Source: Fragilaria radians
Taxonomy: Eukaryota; Bacillariophyta; Fragilariophyceae; Fragilariales; Fragilariaceae
Reading direction: 5' to 3'
DNA: 64,000 nucleotides
Assembly (NCBI GenBank): GCA_900642245.1
Contig: CAAAJI010000009.1
Coordinates: forward strand, 365,384 to 429,383
Part shown: positions 22,810-34,310 of the stretch, piece after piece
How positions within the stretch are numbered: the stretch's first letter is position 1
Layout: the number at the start of each line of letters is the position of its first letter
Program-made: the position numbers and the translations under genes
Notes under the pieces: generated by a model
What the model saw: only the letters and a program-made list of their open reading frames with translations
What the model was told of the DNA's origin: nothing
Databases searched by the model: none

Positions 22810-24597
22810 TCAGTTGCTCCAATCTATCAGATAGCAAAGGGCACTGCTAAGATCAAAGTAACGTATTTTGACAATGGAACGGTCAGGGTCTTGTTGGAAT
22901 TCATTGAAGCATTCAAGGCACTAAGATGAATGAAAGGATGGAAACAGGTATCGGGTGTTGGCAAATCATGATAAGCTTGAAAACAGAGTATGTCTGATAT
23001 TCAGCTCTGATTTTTGGACATGCGTTTGACAAAATAACATCTCTTGGTCCAGCCGTTAGAATCTTCTCTGGCAGGCTCAACTCATGCAATAGATGCTGAG
23101 CATATAGCAGTACGTTTATGCATTATGTTAACACTTAAATGTTGCCAACTTGCGATGAGGTTCTAAAATCCAAAGTTAGGTAGGAAATATAGATTTTCCG
23201 TCTAGATAAATATTTATACAAGCAAATTCAATGTTTAGCTCAACATTTTGAAAGCTCTAACAGCTACACAAATTAAAAAGGGAATTAGTTACAAGGGGAC
23301 AAAACGAATAAAGACAGGTAGAGGATGCTAAAGTGAGATTATCTGCAATTAGGTCAAGAAGCCAGGACATTCGAACTCTAAATGATTTTTAAATTGATGA
23401 AGGAGAACAAAGCTAAAGGAAGATGAAGGGTTCAAAGGAAGAGTGCAGCAGGTACAGCAACTGATGCAATACTACCTTCAATGACAGCAACAGAAAAAAT
23501 TGGCACAATCATTGGATTGTTGACAGCTGAGCATCATGCCAACATAGCAACAATAAGATAGGTTTACATGATTGCACGATAATTCCTGAAAAATAGGAAA
23601 CAGTGTTAGCATACGGATTGCAAACAAAGTGGGGGATCCATAAAGCCTGGTTCAGTAGAAAAACGGCGATAAACTAGATGTCATGCTTAAGAAGGTAAAA
23701 TAAGATTTGTACCAGACCTGTGATTAAACTAGTATAGTATCGGTAATGCCATAAATTGGTTTTAAGCATGACGGAATCGTCATGAAGTTACTAGAAATGA
23801 TGTTTCGGCTGTGACGATGTTACCAATATTTACAGAAGTTGCCCTTAGTATTGTCGGAGCAATGTAGAATTAGGAGTAGTGAGGAATTTTCCATTAAGGC
23901 TCTACCTCCAAGGGATACAAAGTCGAAAATAGGATTGGATTTAAAAGTAAAGTGGACCATTACATCTCATTTAGAGATGTTCTGAATTAAAATTGGGTTG
24001 CTCTAGATGATAAGCATTTTGAAACCGTGATCAATGTCTAAGAACGGTTGCAGGAAAGGTTTTTCATTACTACTGGGGTAGACGTAAAAAACATAGTAGA
24101 CACCTCCAAAAAGTGGCATCAATTTTTGAAATATTATCTTGCCATCAATTGCAACGTGATGATGGTAAAGAATGCTAGAATGAGCCGTGGTGTAATGCTT
24201 AACTTCAAACCGCTATTGGGATGAAGTGTCATTAAGTGATAAAATGGAATCGTATACTCAGTCATCCAGCACATTAACAACTGTCAAAAGTCAGATCGTC
24301 AAATGAATACATACTTGATGGTAAAAGCATCACTGTGCCAGTCTACATCAATATCTACATCAATATCAATCTAGACTGAGAATAGCAGAAACCTTCAATA
24401 CCACCACCATGCCTTTTACCCTCATTAACATAAGAAATCATAACTCATTGCCCTGCAATGAACAGGAACTACTTTCAATTGTTCAGACCCTCAGAGAATG
24501 TTGTGGCATCTTTCTTGGTCATAACATTGCTTTTTATACTGATTGCATTTCCCAACTTCATCGCTTACCTAGTTCCTTGCTAAAGGTTGATGGTTGA
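22810..24597 (+). mobile_element. Decayed Ty3/gypsy element (gag-like piece and RNase H)
   Basis: The RNase H piece is clear: at 24409-24594 the plus strand reads PFTLINIRNHNSL then NEQELLSIVQTLRECCGIFL and GHNIAFYTDC, matching the family's AFYSRKLN...EKELLSIVETLKEFR..LLG..I..YTDHKNL. Near 22835-22926 the frame reads AKIKVTYFDNGTVRVLLEFI then EAFKALR, which resembles the gag segment (F.DGTPE.WL.F) of algal and oomycete gypsy elements; this is weaker. The 1.5 kb between them carries no readable protease or RT. The element is dead, and boundaries and LTRs were not found. Confidence 0.62.
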
Positions 24598-25837
24598 AGA
24601 ATCTTGCAATCAAATAGCACTTTTGCAAATGTGTTTTCCATTGATAATTTATTGCTGAAATGCATTTTGAATCAAATGATGATTTCACGTTTCCTTTGGA
24701 AGTATTTTCAAATGTCATGTGGAAGATAAGGAATTCCATAAAAGTGATTGGGAATTCTGAAATATATGATACTTATGTCATGCATCACCAAACACTATTT
24801 TGTAGGGTCAATAATGAATAAATCTCAGTTCCGGTTGGGAATAAACAATGCATCATATAGATTTTCAGCTCAAGGGTAGCATGAGACTTCCAGATAATTT
24901 TTAAATTCATGGTCTAGCCAGATTTAATTACAAATTATTTAATCCATTATTTCAATTTATCAGAAGTTTAAACATTTTTCCAAATGGCTTACAAAACCCA
25001 CAACAAATTCCAGTTGCTGTTGCATGTGAATTAGATTGCCCCTTATTCTCAATCTGATCAGCCAAATGCTACTAATTACTACACATTTTCTATCAAGTCC
25101 ATCTGCTGTCTAATCTTGCTGTAGCAACAACGTGTAAAGCCTTTGATCTTCATTATCGGCGATGATAATGCCCATTTGATTGGGGTGATCAAGAAAATGC
25201 CTTCAATGTACAAGGGTTCCAGACACTTCTCTAGTGTTCCAAGCCCAACTACGGTGCACGTTGCCCAGACTAACTCCATTCTGACATTTATTCCTCAGGT
25301 CGTTGTCAACATGGTTACACTAGTAATCCAATTGAGTTGGTCGGTATGGCCTCTTCCCATCAGTAATTGTTGGAATTGGTAGTAAATTCCATGTGACTTT
25401 TCAACTTATGTTGAAGTGAGATTTTTTTATTCATTACTTATGGCAAATTGATCTGTGATGCTTCAATCTCAAATTGGCTATGCTGCAATGATTCAATCAT
25501 GCGTTAACAACATCTATGCTACATGCGACTTGAACTACTGACGATTCTTAATTATGCCGCTATAAAGGATTATCTATTTCACTCCTTTTAATGCACTTTC
25601 TGCAGACGTTTTGCATGTTGGAGGACTGAACAATAGGCAGCAGCCGTGCAAGCTGACCTTTCTACGTAAAAACAGTGTGTGCTGAAGATCCAACTTATCT
25701 GAGATCACTTCCACATTGCACATCACACACGCCATATTCTACAAAATAGTTGATGCATACATAACAAGTGCATCTTCTTTACCTTAATTTTTATGGAATC
25801 ACTTACCTCCTCCAGTTACCCCTCAAATATGCTTACA
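24598..25837. other. Spacer, possibly worn retroelement
   Basis: Lies where the integrase of the preceding element would be, but I could not read any integrase motif. Frames at 25079-25382 are unexplained. The 3' end of the GT32 gene is at its right edge. Confidence 0.4.
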
Positions 25838-26857
25838 TTACTTTAACTTCTTCAAATCAGAATTATATGTGACAGCATTGTGATGAATTCCGAACTGACA
25901 ATCATCTCGTCTCACAGGGTTACCACATGTTCTTACTTGTGTGCTGTATCTCTTGAATCTTTGGATTAATCTTGCTTCAAAGCTCCTACCCTGTTCTGCA
26001 GTTTCTAAAGGAATCCTTTGGAAATTCTTACAACTTAAAATGTGAACCCAAGACATGTGAGGAGCTCGTCGAATCGCCTCATCGACAAGCACAGGACCAG
26101 TAGAGTACAAAATATCTTCTGATTTATGTCGCTCTTGAAGTAAATCAAAAGTGATGTTCCAAAATGGATCTCCTTTGGGACTGGTCATTAGACTGTTTTG
26201 AACTTGCTCGTTAAACATATAAGGAGATTCAATTAAGCTAACTCTGTCTGGTGGGATATCCCGCCAGAAATTAACAAGCGGCTCATAGTCAAGGTCAGCA
26301 TATAGCCCCCCATAAGCATAAAGTATGAAATACCTTGAGGCGTCTGCCCGTTGAATATTTGTAGGATAGCTGTCATAAACTGATAAAAACCAAGGGAAAC
26401 GCTCATCAATTAGGGCTCTCATTTTTTTATCGGTCCATAGCATGTGCTGATATTCTGGCTCAGAAAAGAGAGATCTCCATTCCGAATTCACATTTTTAAA
26501 TAGACCCATCGGGATATCCTCAGTTTTCCATTGTTGGTGAATTATCTTTGGTACTGACAACAACGAATTTTTCAATTTCATTCGGGGTGAACTTGAAAAT
26601 TTTTCTCTGATTTCTTCAGCACTTTTGCAGGGATCCCCGAACATAATTGCCTCCCAAGTCAAATATCCAGCTTGGTAAACAATGCAGCTAATGAAATACA
26701 ACGCAGTAATTATAATGACATACTGTAGAATTCGAGAACGATACGGAAACAAATAGCGACGTAGCTGGAATGCGCACCATAAGCGACTCTCAGCTTCGCT
26801 AATAGGAAGGACATGAGACTTGGAGCAATTCAGGTCTTCCAACACTCGCTTTCGCAT
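25838..26857 (-). CDS. GT32-family glycosyltransferase (OCH1/DXD type), Golgi type II membrane protein
   Basis: Single exon, 339 aa from ATG 26857. A basic, hydrophilic N-tail precedes one transmembrane anchor at ~44-64 (LQYVIIITALYFISCIVY), and the rest should face the Golgi or ER lumen. Family motifs are IPKIIHQQWKTEDIP-like (VPKIIHQQWKTEDIPMG, ~102-118), SYPTNIQRADASRYFILY (~163-180) and YGGLYADLDYEPL (~182-194), whose DLD is the DXD motif that binds the nucleotide sugar through a metal ion. These match the Gly_transf_sug domain shared by yeast Och1 mannosyltransferase and sphingolipid sugar transferases. The exact donor and acceptor cannot be deduced. The length is usual for the family and no intron is needed. 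Confidence 0.87.
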   Translation of the reverse strand: MRKRVLEDLNCSKSHVLPISEAESRLWCAFQLRRYLFPYRSRILQYVIIITALYFISCIVYQAGYLTWEAIMFGDPCKSAEEIREKFSSSPRMKLKNSLLSVPKIIHQQWKTEDIPMGLFKNVNSEWRSLFSEPEYQHMLWTDKKMRALIDERFPWFLSVYDSYPTNIQRADASRYFILYAYGGLYADLDYEPLVNFWRDIPPDRVSLIESPYMFNEQVQNSLMTSPKGDPFWNITFDLLQERHKSEDILYSTGPVLVDEAIRRAPHMSWVHILSCKNFQRIPLETAEQGRSFEARLIQRFKRYSTQVRTCGNPVRRDDCQFGIHHNAVTYNSDLKKLK

Positions 26858-28728
26858 TTAACAACGAGTCTCTATCCAATTTTTATGACTTGCAGCATTG
26901 GTTGTGATTCTTGGCTGCAAATTTAAAATGAAAAATCGCGTATTAAGGCTACGGGATAAAATTTTTGACTTACACATACAAGTTGCATTGAGAGTGGAAT
27001 TTTATTCGCCAATTCATGTGGACTGTGGACTTTGAACCAAGGTCTCGATCTCTATGTACAGTATAAATCAAGTCCATCAGAGGGGTTTTCCTCAAATACC
27101 AAGACATAGCTACCGGTAGTTTTTAATAACATGTACATAATTATAAATCTATCCCAGAGTAACTCTTGATATGATTTCTGTGGATTACTAAGAGCGTGCA
27201 AGAAAGACACTAGTGCTATGGGTCAAACCAAGCTGCACTATCCAATTGACAAGTTTGCAAAACGTATACTAAGTGCTCCGAATTCACCATAAACTAGCTC
27301 ATATAACGCTGTTTTCAGCCTTTTCTGTACAATCTTACCCAATGTACATCGACTATTTCCACTCAAGGATATTGTGCCTCATCATGCTTGTGTGCACATT
27401 TAGATTTCATCCAAGACATTCCCGATCTCAATTATTCTTCCTATAGTATTGGTATCCTAAGGGTTCGGAATTCATCTGAGACTAGGACATTCTGTTCATG
27501 CTTACCCGATGTAACGACTGTAAAGTAGATATCACTCGTTATCATATTTGTTGTTAGACTTATTTTTTTCTCTATAAGATCCCGATATCCATTATGCTGA
27601 ATAGAGCATTGGGGAGGTGATTCTCCAATCCAGTACGATTTTTGTAATTTCCCCAAGGGTTTATAGCTAGTGGATTTGTTTATACTTTTTTAAGGTATCT
27701 TTTGTTTTTTCTTAAACTATCTACTGGAATATTCCATGTTTTTCAATAGGTCAATCTACTTGTAACTGACAATGATGCGGTATAAAGATATATGCCACAG
27801 ACATTTTTTTAATCCCAATCAAGAGCGTAGATTTGAACAAGTGACTTCTCTGGACAAAGCATCAAGTTGTGCCGTCATATAGTTTCCTAAGATAAAGCAT
27901 TCAAAGACTTACGGCTAAAAACAAGTGACGGAATTAGTTCAAACGTTATTCTAAGCATGATGAACAATTTGTATCAGGCATAATAGTATTTACACAAGAA
28001 TTCTAGCAGCTGCGTAACATCATAGAATTCCAAACAGTTATACAAGACAACACTCTGTGCAGATGCAACAGAATGGACTTGGGACAAATGTGAAGCGTAT
28101 TGAGTACCTGGGATTTTATTTACATGAGAAGCATTCATTCAGGTGGTTGTCATCTTAAAACTATTGCATGTACTAAGGAAAAGCGAATAAAATAATTCGT
28201 GAGAAGAGCTGTACTTTCACTCTTTAAGTAAAACTATTTTCACACGCATCAGCATGAAAACTGAGAGATGAATTGCTTCATGATATTATTGGAAGGTAAA
28301 TCTCAGGAACTATTGAATTCTTAACCCACAGTCTTCGCAGGATCTTCTGAACCTTCCTCGTGCTCTGGCATATTATAGCAAACGCCTTTGAAATGGATAA
28401 CGAGAACCATTGTTTTCAACGAAGTTTGATTCAACTCCTTCATCTGAATCTAATTTTGTATAAACAATCCTGACCAAATACTACATATTACAAATAATTT
28501 ATATTGGATTGCTGGATTTTTTCATTTTCCTAAATGCAATCATGTTACGAGTTCCGCAATGTTTGAAGAACAAATTACAAATACTTCAGATATTGTAGCA
28601 TCTAGATAACGTTAAGATAACAAGTGCGACAGCGGTCTCATGCCATTCTTTCTCTACGTGAAGGGTTAGGTGTCAAAAAGACCAATTTCTTAAGAGAACG
28701 TTAGACAATGGATATCATTACCCATAAT
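26858..28728. other. Gene-free spacer
   Basis: About 1.9 kb between the start of the GT32 gene and the last exon of the antenna gene. Only short frames are present (for example 27441-27656). A stretch near 27830-27890 looked faintly tRNA-like on the minus strand but does not fold as one. Confidence 0.5.
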
Positions 28729-29588
28729 CTAGTGCTTGAAGATTTGATCTCCATAGTTTCCATAGTAGAGATCTTGTACTATTTTCACATGAGTGAGTCA
28801 AAGTTAGAGAAAACAAAAGAAGTAGTTTATCGACGTTCGTCTAGACTTACCGATGATTCCCATGATAGCCACCATTGCAAGACGTCCGTTGCTTAGCTCT
28901 TTGTTTTGGTAGTCCACCCAGCCTTCGTCACTGTCATCTACCCAATAGGAGGCACCAAGAATATCTCCAGGGACGTAGCCCGGACGCTTCTTGATTTGTT
29001 CTGCCATCCATTCGATCGCTCCACACCCGAGCACAAACTGGATCCATCCGACCATTGGAAGTTCCTTGGCAGCAGCAAGAGGGTCACTCGAGAGTGCACT
29101 GTTAAATGCGGGGTGAACACCCGCAGCAGTGATGTACCAACCCAAACAAGCAGCCATTGCAACTCGACCGTTTTTGAGCTCCGCCTCACGGTAGTGGGCC
29201 ATAACTTCATCCGACTTGCCTTTGGACAAACCCAACGGGTCAAAGAAGCCAGTAGGTGCTACGATGCCTACAACAGTTTCATCCTTCCATGCTGCAAGTG
29301 CTGATCCTGACGTTGTTTTAGTAATGGGAGCAAACGCCGCCCTATAACAATTCAGACAATCCAAAAGTGTAAGACCCAAGTCAAATTGATCCGGCACAAA
29401 AAATTCAAAGGAGTACTTGCAATCCAAAAACAAGAAGGGCTCATTCACGTGATACCAATCTTTTACGTAGTCAGAACATCGCAGTTCTAAGGAAGCGATT
29501 GTCGATGATGGATAGAGCAAAGCGAAGGCAACTTAATTGGGGAAACTTACACCGAGCTAAGGAGGGTTAAGAAGGCACCAATCTTCAT
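28729..29588 (-). CDS. Fucoxanthin chlorophyll a/c-binding light-harvesting protein (FCP)
   Basis: Plastid thylakoid antenna protein binding chlorophylls a/c and fucoxanthin. Three exons are proposed: 29588-29551, 29341-28851 and 28778-28729 (introns 209 and 72 nt), giving 192 aa, the usual FCP size. The precursor begins MKIGAFLTLLSSVAAFAP: a signal peptide followed at the cleavage site by an AAFAP plastid-import motif. Three membrane helices follow: the first with EAELKNGRVAMAACLGW, the second around GAIEWMAEQ and the third with NKELSNGRLAMVAIMG; their E/N/R residues ligate chlorophyll. VAPTGFFDPLGLS before helix one is the conserved FDPLG segment. The last exon is inferred: it adds VQDLYYGNYGDQIFKH, resembling the QDG...G.WGD tail of FCPs. 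An acceptor 6 nt further on keeps the same frame. The subfamily (Lhcf, Lhcr or Lhcx) is not decided. Confidence 0.9.
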
Positions 29589-31734
29589 TTTTGATTACTA
29601 TTGAATGAGTAGAGATAGATACACAAACAACTACTCGCTACAACGTTGGATTTTTCGAAGGAACCCTGAAATACCTCAAAATCGTATTGTCGCGATCTTT
29701 ATTAGCGTCAATTTCAACATCAACACAGTAGAAAGAGTATGCGTATTGCGTGTGAATGAGGATTCCACATTCCATTCTTTTGAGAACACGAATCAGCGGT
29801 TGAACATAAAGAAGCTAAATAATTATGATTACCATTACCTGAACTACAGAGCTAACATCACTATAAAGCTGACAGCATTTCAAAACTTGAAGTGATGAAG
29901 AATTAAAAGCGCACTTAGTCAGTCCGTAAGTTAGAATTAGAATTAATCATCGGACTCAGTCAAAATGAATTCAGTTAATTGAACTATCCAGTAAAGCTAT
30001 GCCCCATACTTGCTAAGTCGTTCGTAGAATGACCTTAAACATGAGAAGGAGTTTGAAAGTTACAAAAGAAAGGTTGAGCACACCTTTTCTTTAGATTTCA
30101 GATGAATAAACAGTTACGGACAATGTTACCAAGTTAAGCTGCTCTTGGACAATGTTCTATGTCATTTTAAAGCATTTGGGAGAGATAATTATAGTCGAAT
30201 TATTGCCTCCCAATCATACCAGCTGGAAAAGACCATGTGATTGAGACATTACCAACACGTATATACATCTTCTCGAGAGATGTCATTCGTTTTTTGAACT
30301 CCCCAGAAACGAAAAGAATTACTAAGAGCTCAAAGCTCACAATTAGAATGGCCTCTGCAGATCATATTCTTCCTCTTTCAAGCTGAGAACAATGTTAAAC
30401 TCCAAATAGGATTGTATCCTGGAAGTTGAAGTCTCGATGGTCCTTACATGGAAGAGTATAATGACGCTTGGACAATGCACTTTGATTGTAGAAAATGAAG
30501 GGACATTGGCATGATTTTTGTTTAGTCACTTCATGTTTTCCATGACTCTAAAAAGATTCTTAATCCCATGACATAGTCAGGTTATCCCCAAAGTAACACT
30601 TTCAAAGATGTCTCGTTCATACTGGCACAGTTGTTTTCCATAGTTTGTGCGTGTCATGAACGTAATTTCACATCCTTTCCATTTCCAAGCAATATTTTAT
30701 CATCTCTTTATTTTTCTGACAAAATATTATCTATCAAGATTCAAATTTTTAAGGGCAATAAAACGGTCCGTTAGACCGCTAGTGTCTGTGATTTGGTATG
30801 TGAATATATAGAATATTTCATTCTTTATAAATGTATTTGTACTAGCAGTATTGGATGAATCCAATACTATTATGCAAATACATATTTATAGAATGATTAT
30901 GAATCATAACCCTGTAACTCCTTTAGATTTTAATAATCTATTCACCCATCAAAATATATGTCAGAAACCACCTTTAATCATTCCCCTTTTCCCAGATATA
31001 AATACTGCTCTTTTGAAATAACAAATAATGGGAGTTGAAGTTGAGATTGAGAGGCCTGAAATTAAATGTCCAGCAATGGTGAAAGTCTTTATTTAACTAT
31101 TTAGGACCGTTGGCAATCGGCTTCATGGCTAAGTCATGCTTCAAAATGCTAAACGTGAGCCTTGCGCTTTCACTTCTCATATATGAACAAAGCTCTCAGG
31201 AATGGATTTCAGATGGGAGATGAGAAATCAAGTGATGATATGATTGCATGTGACGAGAACAGAATATATGGACGAATAACTGCATCCATCTTCATTATAT
31301 ATTGTGTTTCTCATTAAGTGCCAATCCTAGTAAACAACAGCACCTCATTTTTGAATAAGAAACGCTCTCGGCGCATACATTGATTGTCAGATAAAAAGAG
31401 AAACTCCTATTCTTTTTCTTAGAGGCTTTCTGTAGTCGTCATGTCGATAAAAATATTTAACTAATATTTTATGCTCGCCACATTAGCTGTCATTTCGGAA
31501 TCAAAGAGGCTTTTGAAAGGGAATAATTCATACTTTTTGCTTTAGCCTTTTCAATGAGGCTTATTCTGCACCAAAATGTAATATTGTACTCCGATCCAGA
31601 GGTAATTTGTTTCATTATTTATTGTTGGCAAAGCAAGTAGCGCACCCTTTGCTTCTCGCTCTTTGCATACACCTCCCTATTCTCATCTATTCATTGCACC
31701 TAGAGCATTGCTACCGAGGGGTGGAACATGCAAA
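29589..31734. other. Spacer upstream of the antenna gene
   Basis: The left end should hold the light-regulated promoter of the antenna gene. The rest (2 kb) has no recognisable frame; it contains the long hairpin at 30819-30895. The 3' flank of CWC27 is at the right end. Confidence 0.5.
30819..30895. repeat. Long near-perfect inverted repeat (hairpin)
   Basis: The left arm (starting CATTCTTTATAAATGTATTTG, ending AGTATTGGAT) pairs with the right arm (ATCCAATACT...CAAATACAT...GAATG) across a 2-nt loop at 30857-30858, with a few mismatches and one small shift. Total length is about 77 nt. It could be a small MITE-like palindrome, a structured RNA or a chance AT-rich palindrome; only one copy was noticed in the window. 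Confidence 0.75.
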
Positions 31735-33207
31735 TTATTTTTTCCATTTTTCTTTTCTAACTCTTTTCTCATCTATGATTTCGTAGTCATGTATATCACG
31801 GCCATCGCCTCCTTTTATGTCACCTCCTAGACGGGATATTAAGTCAACATGTTGCCGGCATTTGAACTGAGTTCCAATCCAGTCCTTCATTTGATCATCG
31901 TTGTTGCCGGCATCCATAATTTGCCCATGATAAAAATCAGAGTCAGGTTTAGATGATCTCTTTCCTGGCTCGTCAGTCTTGCACACTGAACGAGAGGATA
32001 CAGATTTATCGACAATACCAGACATGCCCACATTCTTTTCCCTTTCATAGGTTTGGCTTTTGACTTTACTTTTAAACGCTGCGAGTTTTACCATAACATC
32101 ATTGACACGGTCCTTGGAGTTGCTGGATATTTTGCCCTTAAAGTGAGCTCTACGTGATTCGACTAGACTGATTTTTGATTTTGTCTCAATTTTGTCTTGA
32201 AGTTGAACTTTGGTTTCATCATTGAACTTTGATGACTTAATGGGCTTCGCCTCATTTTGAGCACTTTTGTCTTTACTTTCGTTCTTTGATGATATACACG
32301 GACTTTTTTGGTCAAGCATCTTACCTTCGCTCACTTCATCAATCGCATCCATGTTAGTTTTGTCATTAACATTTTCGTCATGGCTTATCGGCTTTCTAAT
32401 TTCACCTAAGTTTCCCATAGCACGCTTTTTCACTTTATCATCCACAATGTTACTGAAACTCTTGCTCTTAGCCATGTCATGAAAGCTACTCATTCCTGTA
32501 ACTTGTTCATCTTCCATCTCATCCCCGAAACTTAGTAATTTAAGATCATTTTTTCCTTTTCGCTTCTTTGTCCTTTTTTCGATGCTGCGTGGTTCAACAT
32601 TAAACCAAGGAACTACAGGTGAAGATGCTAGAGTATTATGGATAGGGTTTTCAATCACTCTGCATTCTGTTACTCGAGGAGCATGTTCTAAATCGGTTGG
32701 AAGATAATTTTTGTCGACGGACAACTTTCCAATTCGAAGAGCATTAAAGATTGTAGGTCCTGAACATGTTCCAAACAAAACATGCTTCCCATCAAGGTAA
32801 GGAGCTTCGTCAAGAGTTATAAAAAATTGTGGCTGCAGTTCCTCGTCGTCAGAGTCATGGACACCAAGGGCCATTGCCAACTGCCCTCTGTGATTGAAAC
32901 GTAATCTGGAATGTGTTTCAAACTTTCGCCTCTCAAGGGAAAGGGCTGAATTAACTTTGTTTCTATACTCCTTCGTGAATCCTGTAGCCTTATTTCCAAC
33001 TCTTAATGCTCCCGTTTGAATCAAAAAATCTGGGACTATGCGGTGAAAAATCATGTCTCTGTAAAAGTTGTCAAGGCATAATTGCATGAAAAGTTTCGTC
33101 ACAGTCGGACATTCACGGCACCAAAGTTGTATTTCAAGAGGACCGTGTGTTGTTTCAAGTAATACTCGACCAGATGGGGCCGGCTCAGTGGCATACACAT
33201 TAGACAT
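31735..33207 (-). CDS. CWC27: Spliceosomal cyclophilin CWC27-like
   Basis: Component of the activated spliceosome (partner of CWC22 and linked to exon-junction deposition in other eukaryotes). I start at ATG 33207 (490 aa), because it gives MSNVYATEPAPSGRVLLET, the family's MSN.Y..EP..G.V.L start; the frame stays open upstream to 33360 without similarity. The cyclophilin domain spans ~1-190: PLEIQLWCRECPTVTKLF, FHRIVPDFLIQTGA, LRFNHRGQLAMAL, PQFFITLDEAPYLDGKHVLFG. Active-site positions are partly changed (QTGA for QGGD, Tyr for the cyclosporin Trp), as expected for this mostly inactive family. LLSFGDEMEDE after the domain is the CWC27 hallmark KNFSLLSFG(D/E)E. The tail is charged, with VNDVMVKLAAFKSKV and a basic end (KRVRKEKWKK). 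Confidence 0.9.
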   Translation of the reverse strand: MSNVYATEPAPSGRVLLETTHGPLEIQLWCRECPTVTKLFMQLCLDNFYRDMIFHRIVPDFLIQTGALRVGNKATGFTKEYRNKVNSALSLERRKFETHSRLRFNHRGQLAMALGVHDSDDEELQPQFFITLDEAPYLDGKHVLFGTCSGPTIFNALRIGKLSVDKNYLPTDLEHAPRVTECRVIENPIHNTLASSPVVPWFNVEPRSIEKRTKKRKGKNDLKLLSFGDEMEDEQVTGMSSFHDMAKSKSFSNIVDDKVKKRAMGNLGEIRKPISHDENVNDKTNMDAIDEVSEGKMLDQKSPCISSKNESKDKSAQNEAKPIKSSKFNDETKVQLQDKIETKSKISLVESRRAHFKGKISSNSKDRVNDVMVKLAAFKSKVKSQTYEREKNVGMSGIVDKSVSSRSVCKTDEPGKRSSKPDSDFYHGQIMDAGNNDDQMKDWIGTQFKCRQHVDLISRLGGDIKGGDGRDIHDYEIIDEKRVRKEKWKK

Positions 33208-34310
33208 CTTTGTTATGTCAAGGAGATCAGCAATACTGTAGTGTGACGTATCAGTAGTTTTAATTTTTCTCCTCGATATTCTGTATTCCTCGTGATAAAT
33301 AAAAATACCTGTAGAAAATTCTGAGAGGCTTCTTATCACTAACCACAGCTCACATTTCAATATAGGTTACCTAATGCAATCATACATAAGTAATCCTTCA
33401 AGATAAATGTGTAGCAGTTCTCATATTACATTTACCGACACAATGGCATAATTTGTCTCACATTTGGGATGTGCAGGGTGATGATAAATCTGTAAAATAA
33501 TCAAGAATTGACTTTGACACATTGAATTAATGGGAAGTAAAACTAAATAGTCAGGGATGGAATGGAAGATTAGAATTCATAATTAATGAAATGATTTGAT
33601 ATTTCATCAAGCTTCAATCCAGCCAAGTGTCATGTGCACAAATAAGCAGATTAAGTTGATGTTAAGCTAACGAATGAAACAGAAACATAGTTTGGTCAAC
33701 AACACAGGAGACTTCCTGGAGTTTTTAAAAGGGGAAGTCTCCTATAGTGCTATTCAGGGATACATTCGGCAAAAGAAAAAGCGTGGATTCAACTATTTTA
33801 TAGAGAATTATGACTTGACCATGCTGATTAATTCACACTTAATTCGAAAAATCCCTGATAGCCAAAGTTTCTTGAATTATTGAGACTAGGGCGTGTAGCT
33901 AAATTATGACTGGCTATTGCAATTATTGCAGTTTGATTAGGAAACAAAAAAGGAAAAGGCAAAGCAAGGGAATAAAGGCTTTGTCATGAAGCATTCATCG
34001 GAAGGGAACACTTTTAAATTGGCGATTAGTCAAATCCTCTGAATGCTCTTTATGCTTCGATTTCGCTTTCCTTCAGTAGCCATCCAACGAAGTAACAGTA
34101 TCCTACTTCAGAAACGAGTCTACACTGTTTGTCATAAATTCCAAGCAAAGCATTGACAACTGTTTCAAATATAAATTACAAACTCGAAAATCGAGCATCA
34201 ATTTTCCAAAATCACTTATCAAAGTTAGTCATGACAAAGGAATGCCTCACCTAGGATCCTTTTCACAGCTTGGTAATTCGTTAGTTCTATTTTCTGGACT
34301 TGAGCTTTTG
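33208..34310. other. Spacer between CWC27 and PRP40
   Basis: Holds the CWC27 promoter at the left and the PRP40 3' end at the right. The 33674-33883 frame is not gene-like. Nothing else is seen. Confidence 0.5.

Noticed and set aside
27830..27890. tRNA-like stretch on the minus strand (TTCAAATC)
   Set aside because: The T-arm and acceptor stems do not pair and no anticodon arm is found.
28804..29520. Single-exon 238-codon version of the antenna protein
   Set aside because: It runs through two introns; spliced exons restore the AAFAP precursor start and an FCP-like end.
33208..33360. N-terminal extension of CWC27
   Set aside because: The family start MSN.Y..EP is at 33207; the upstream open frame has no similarity.
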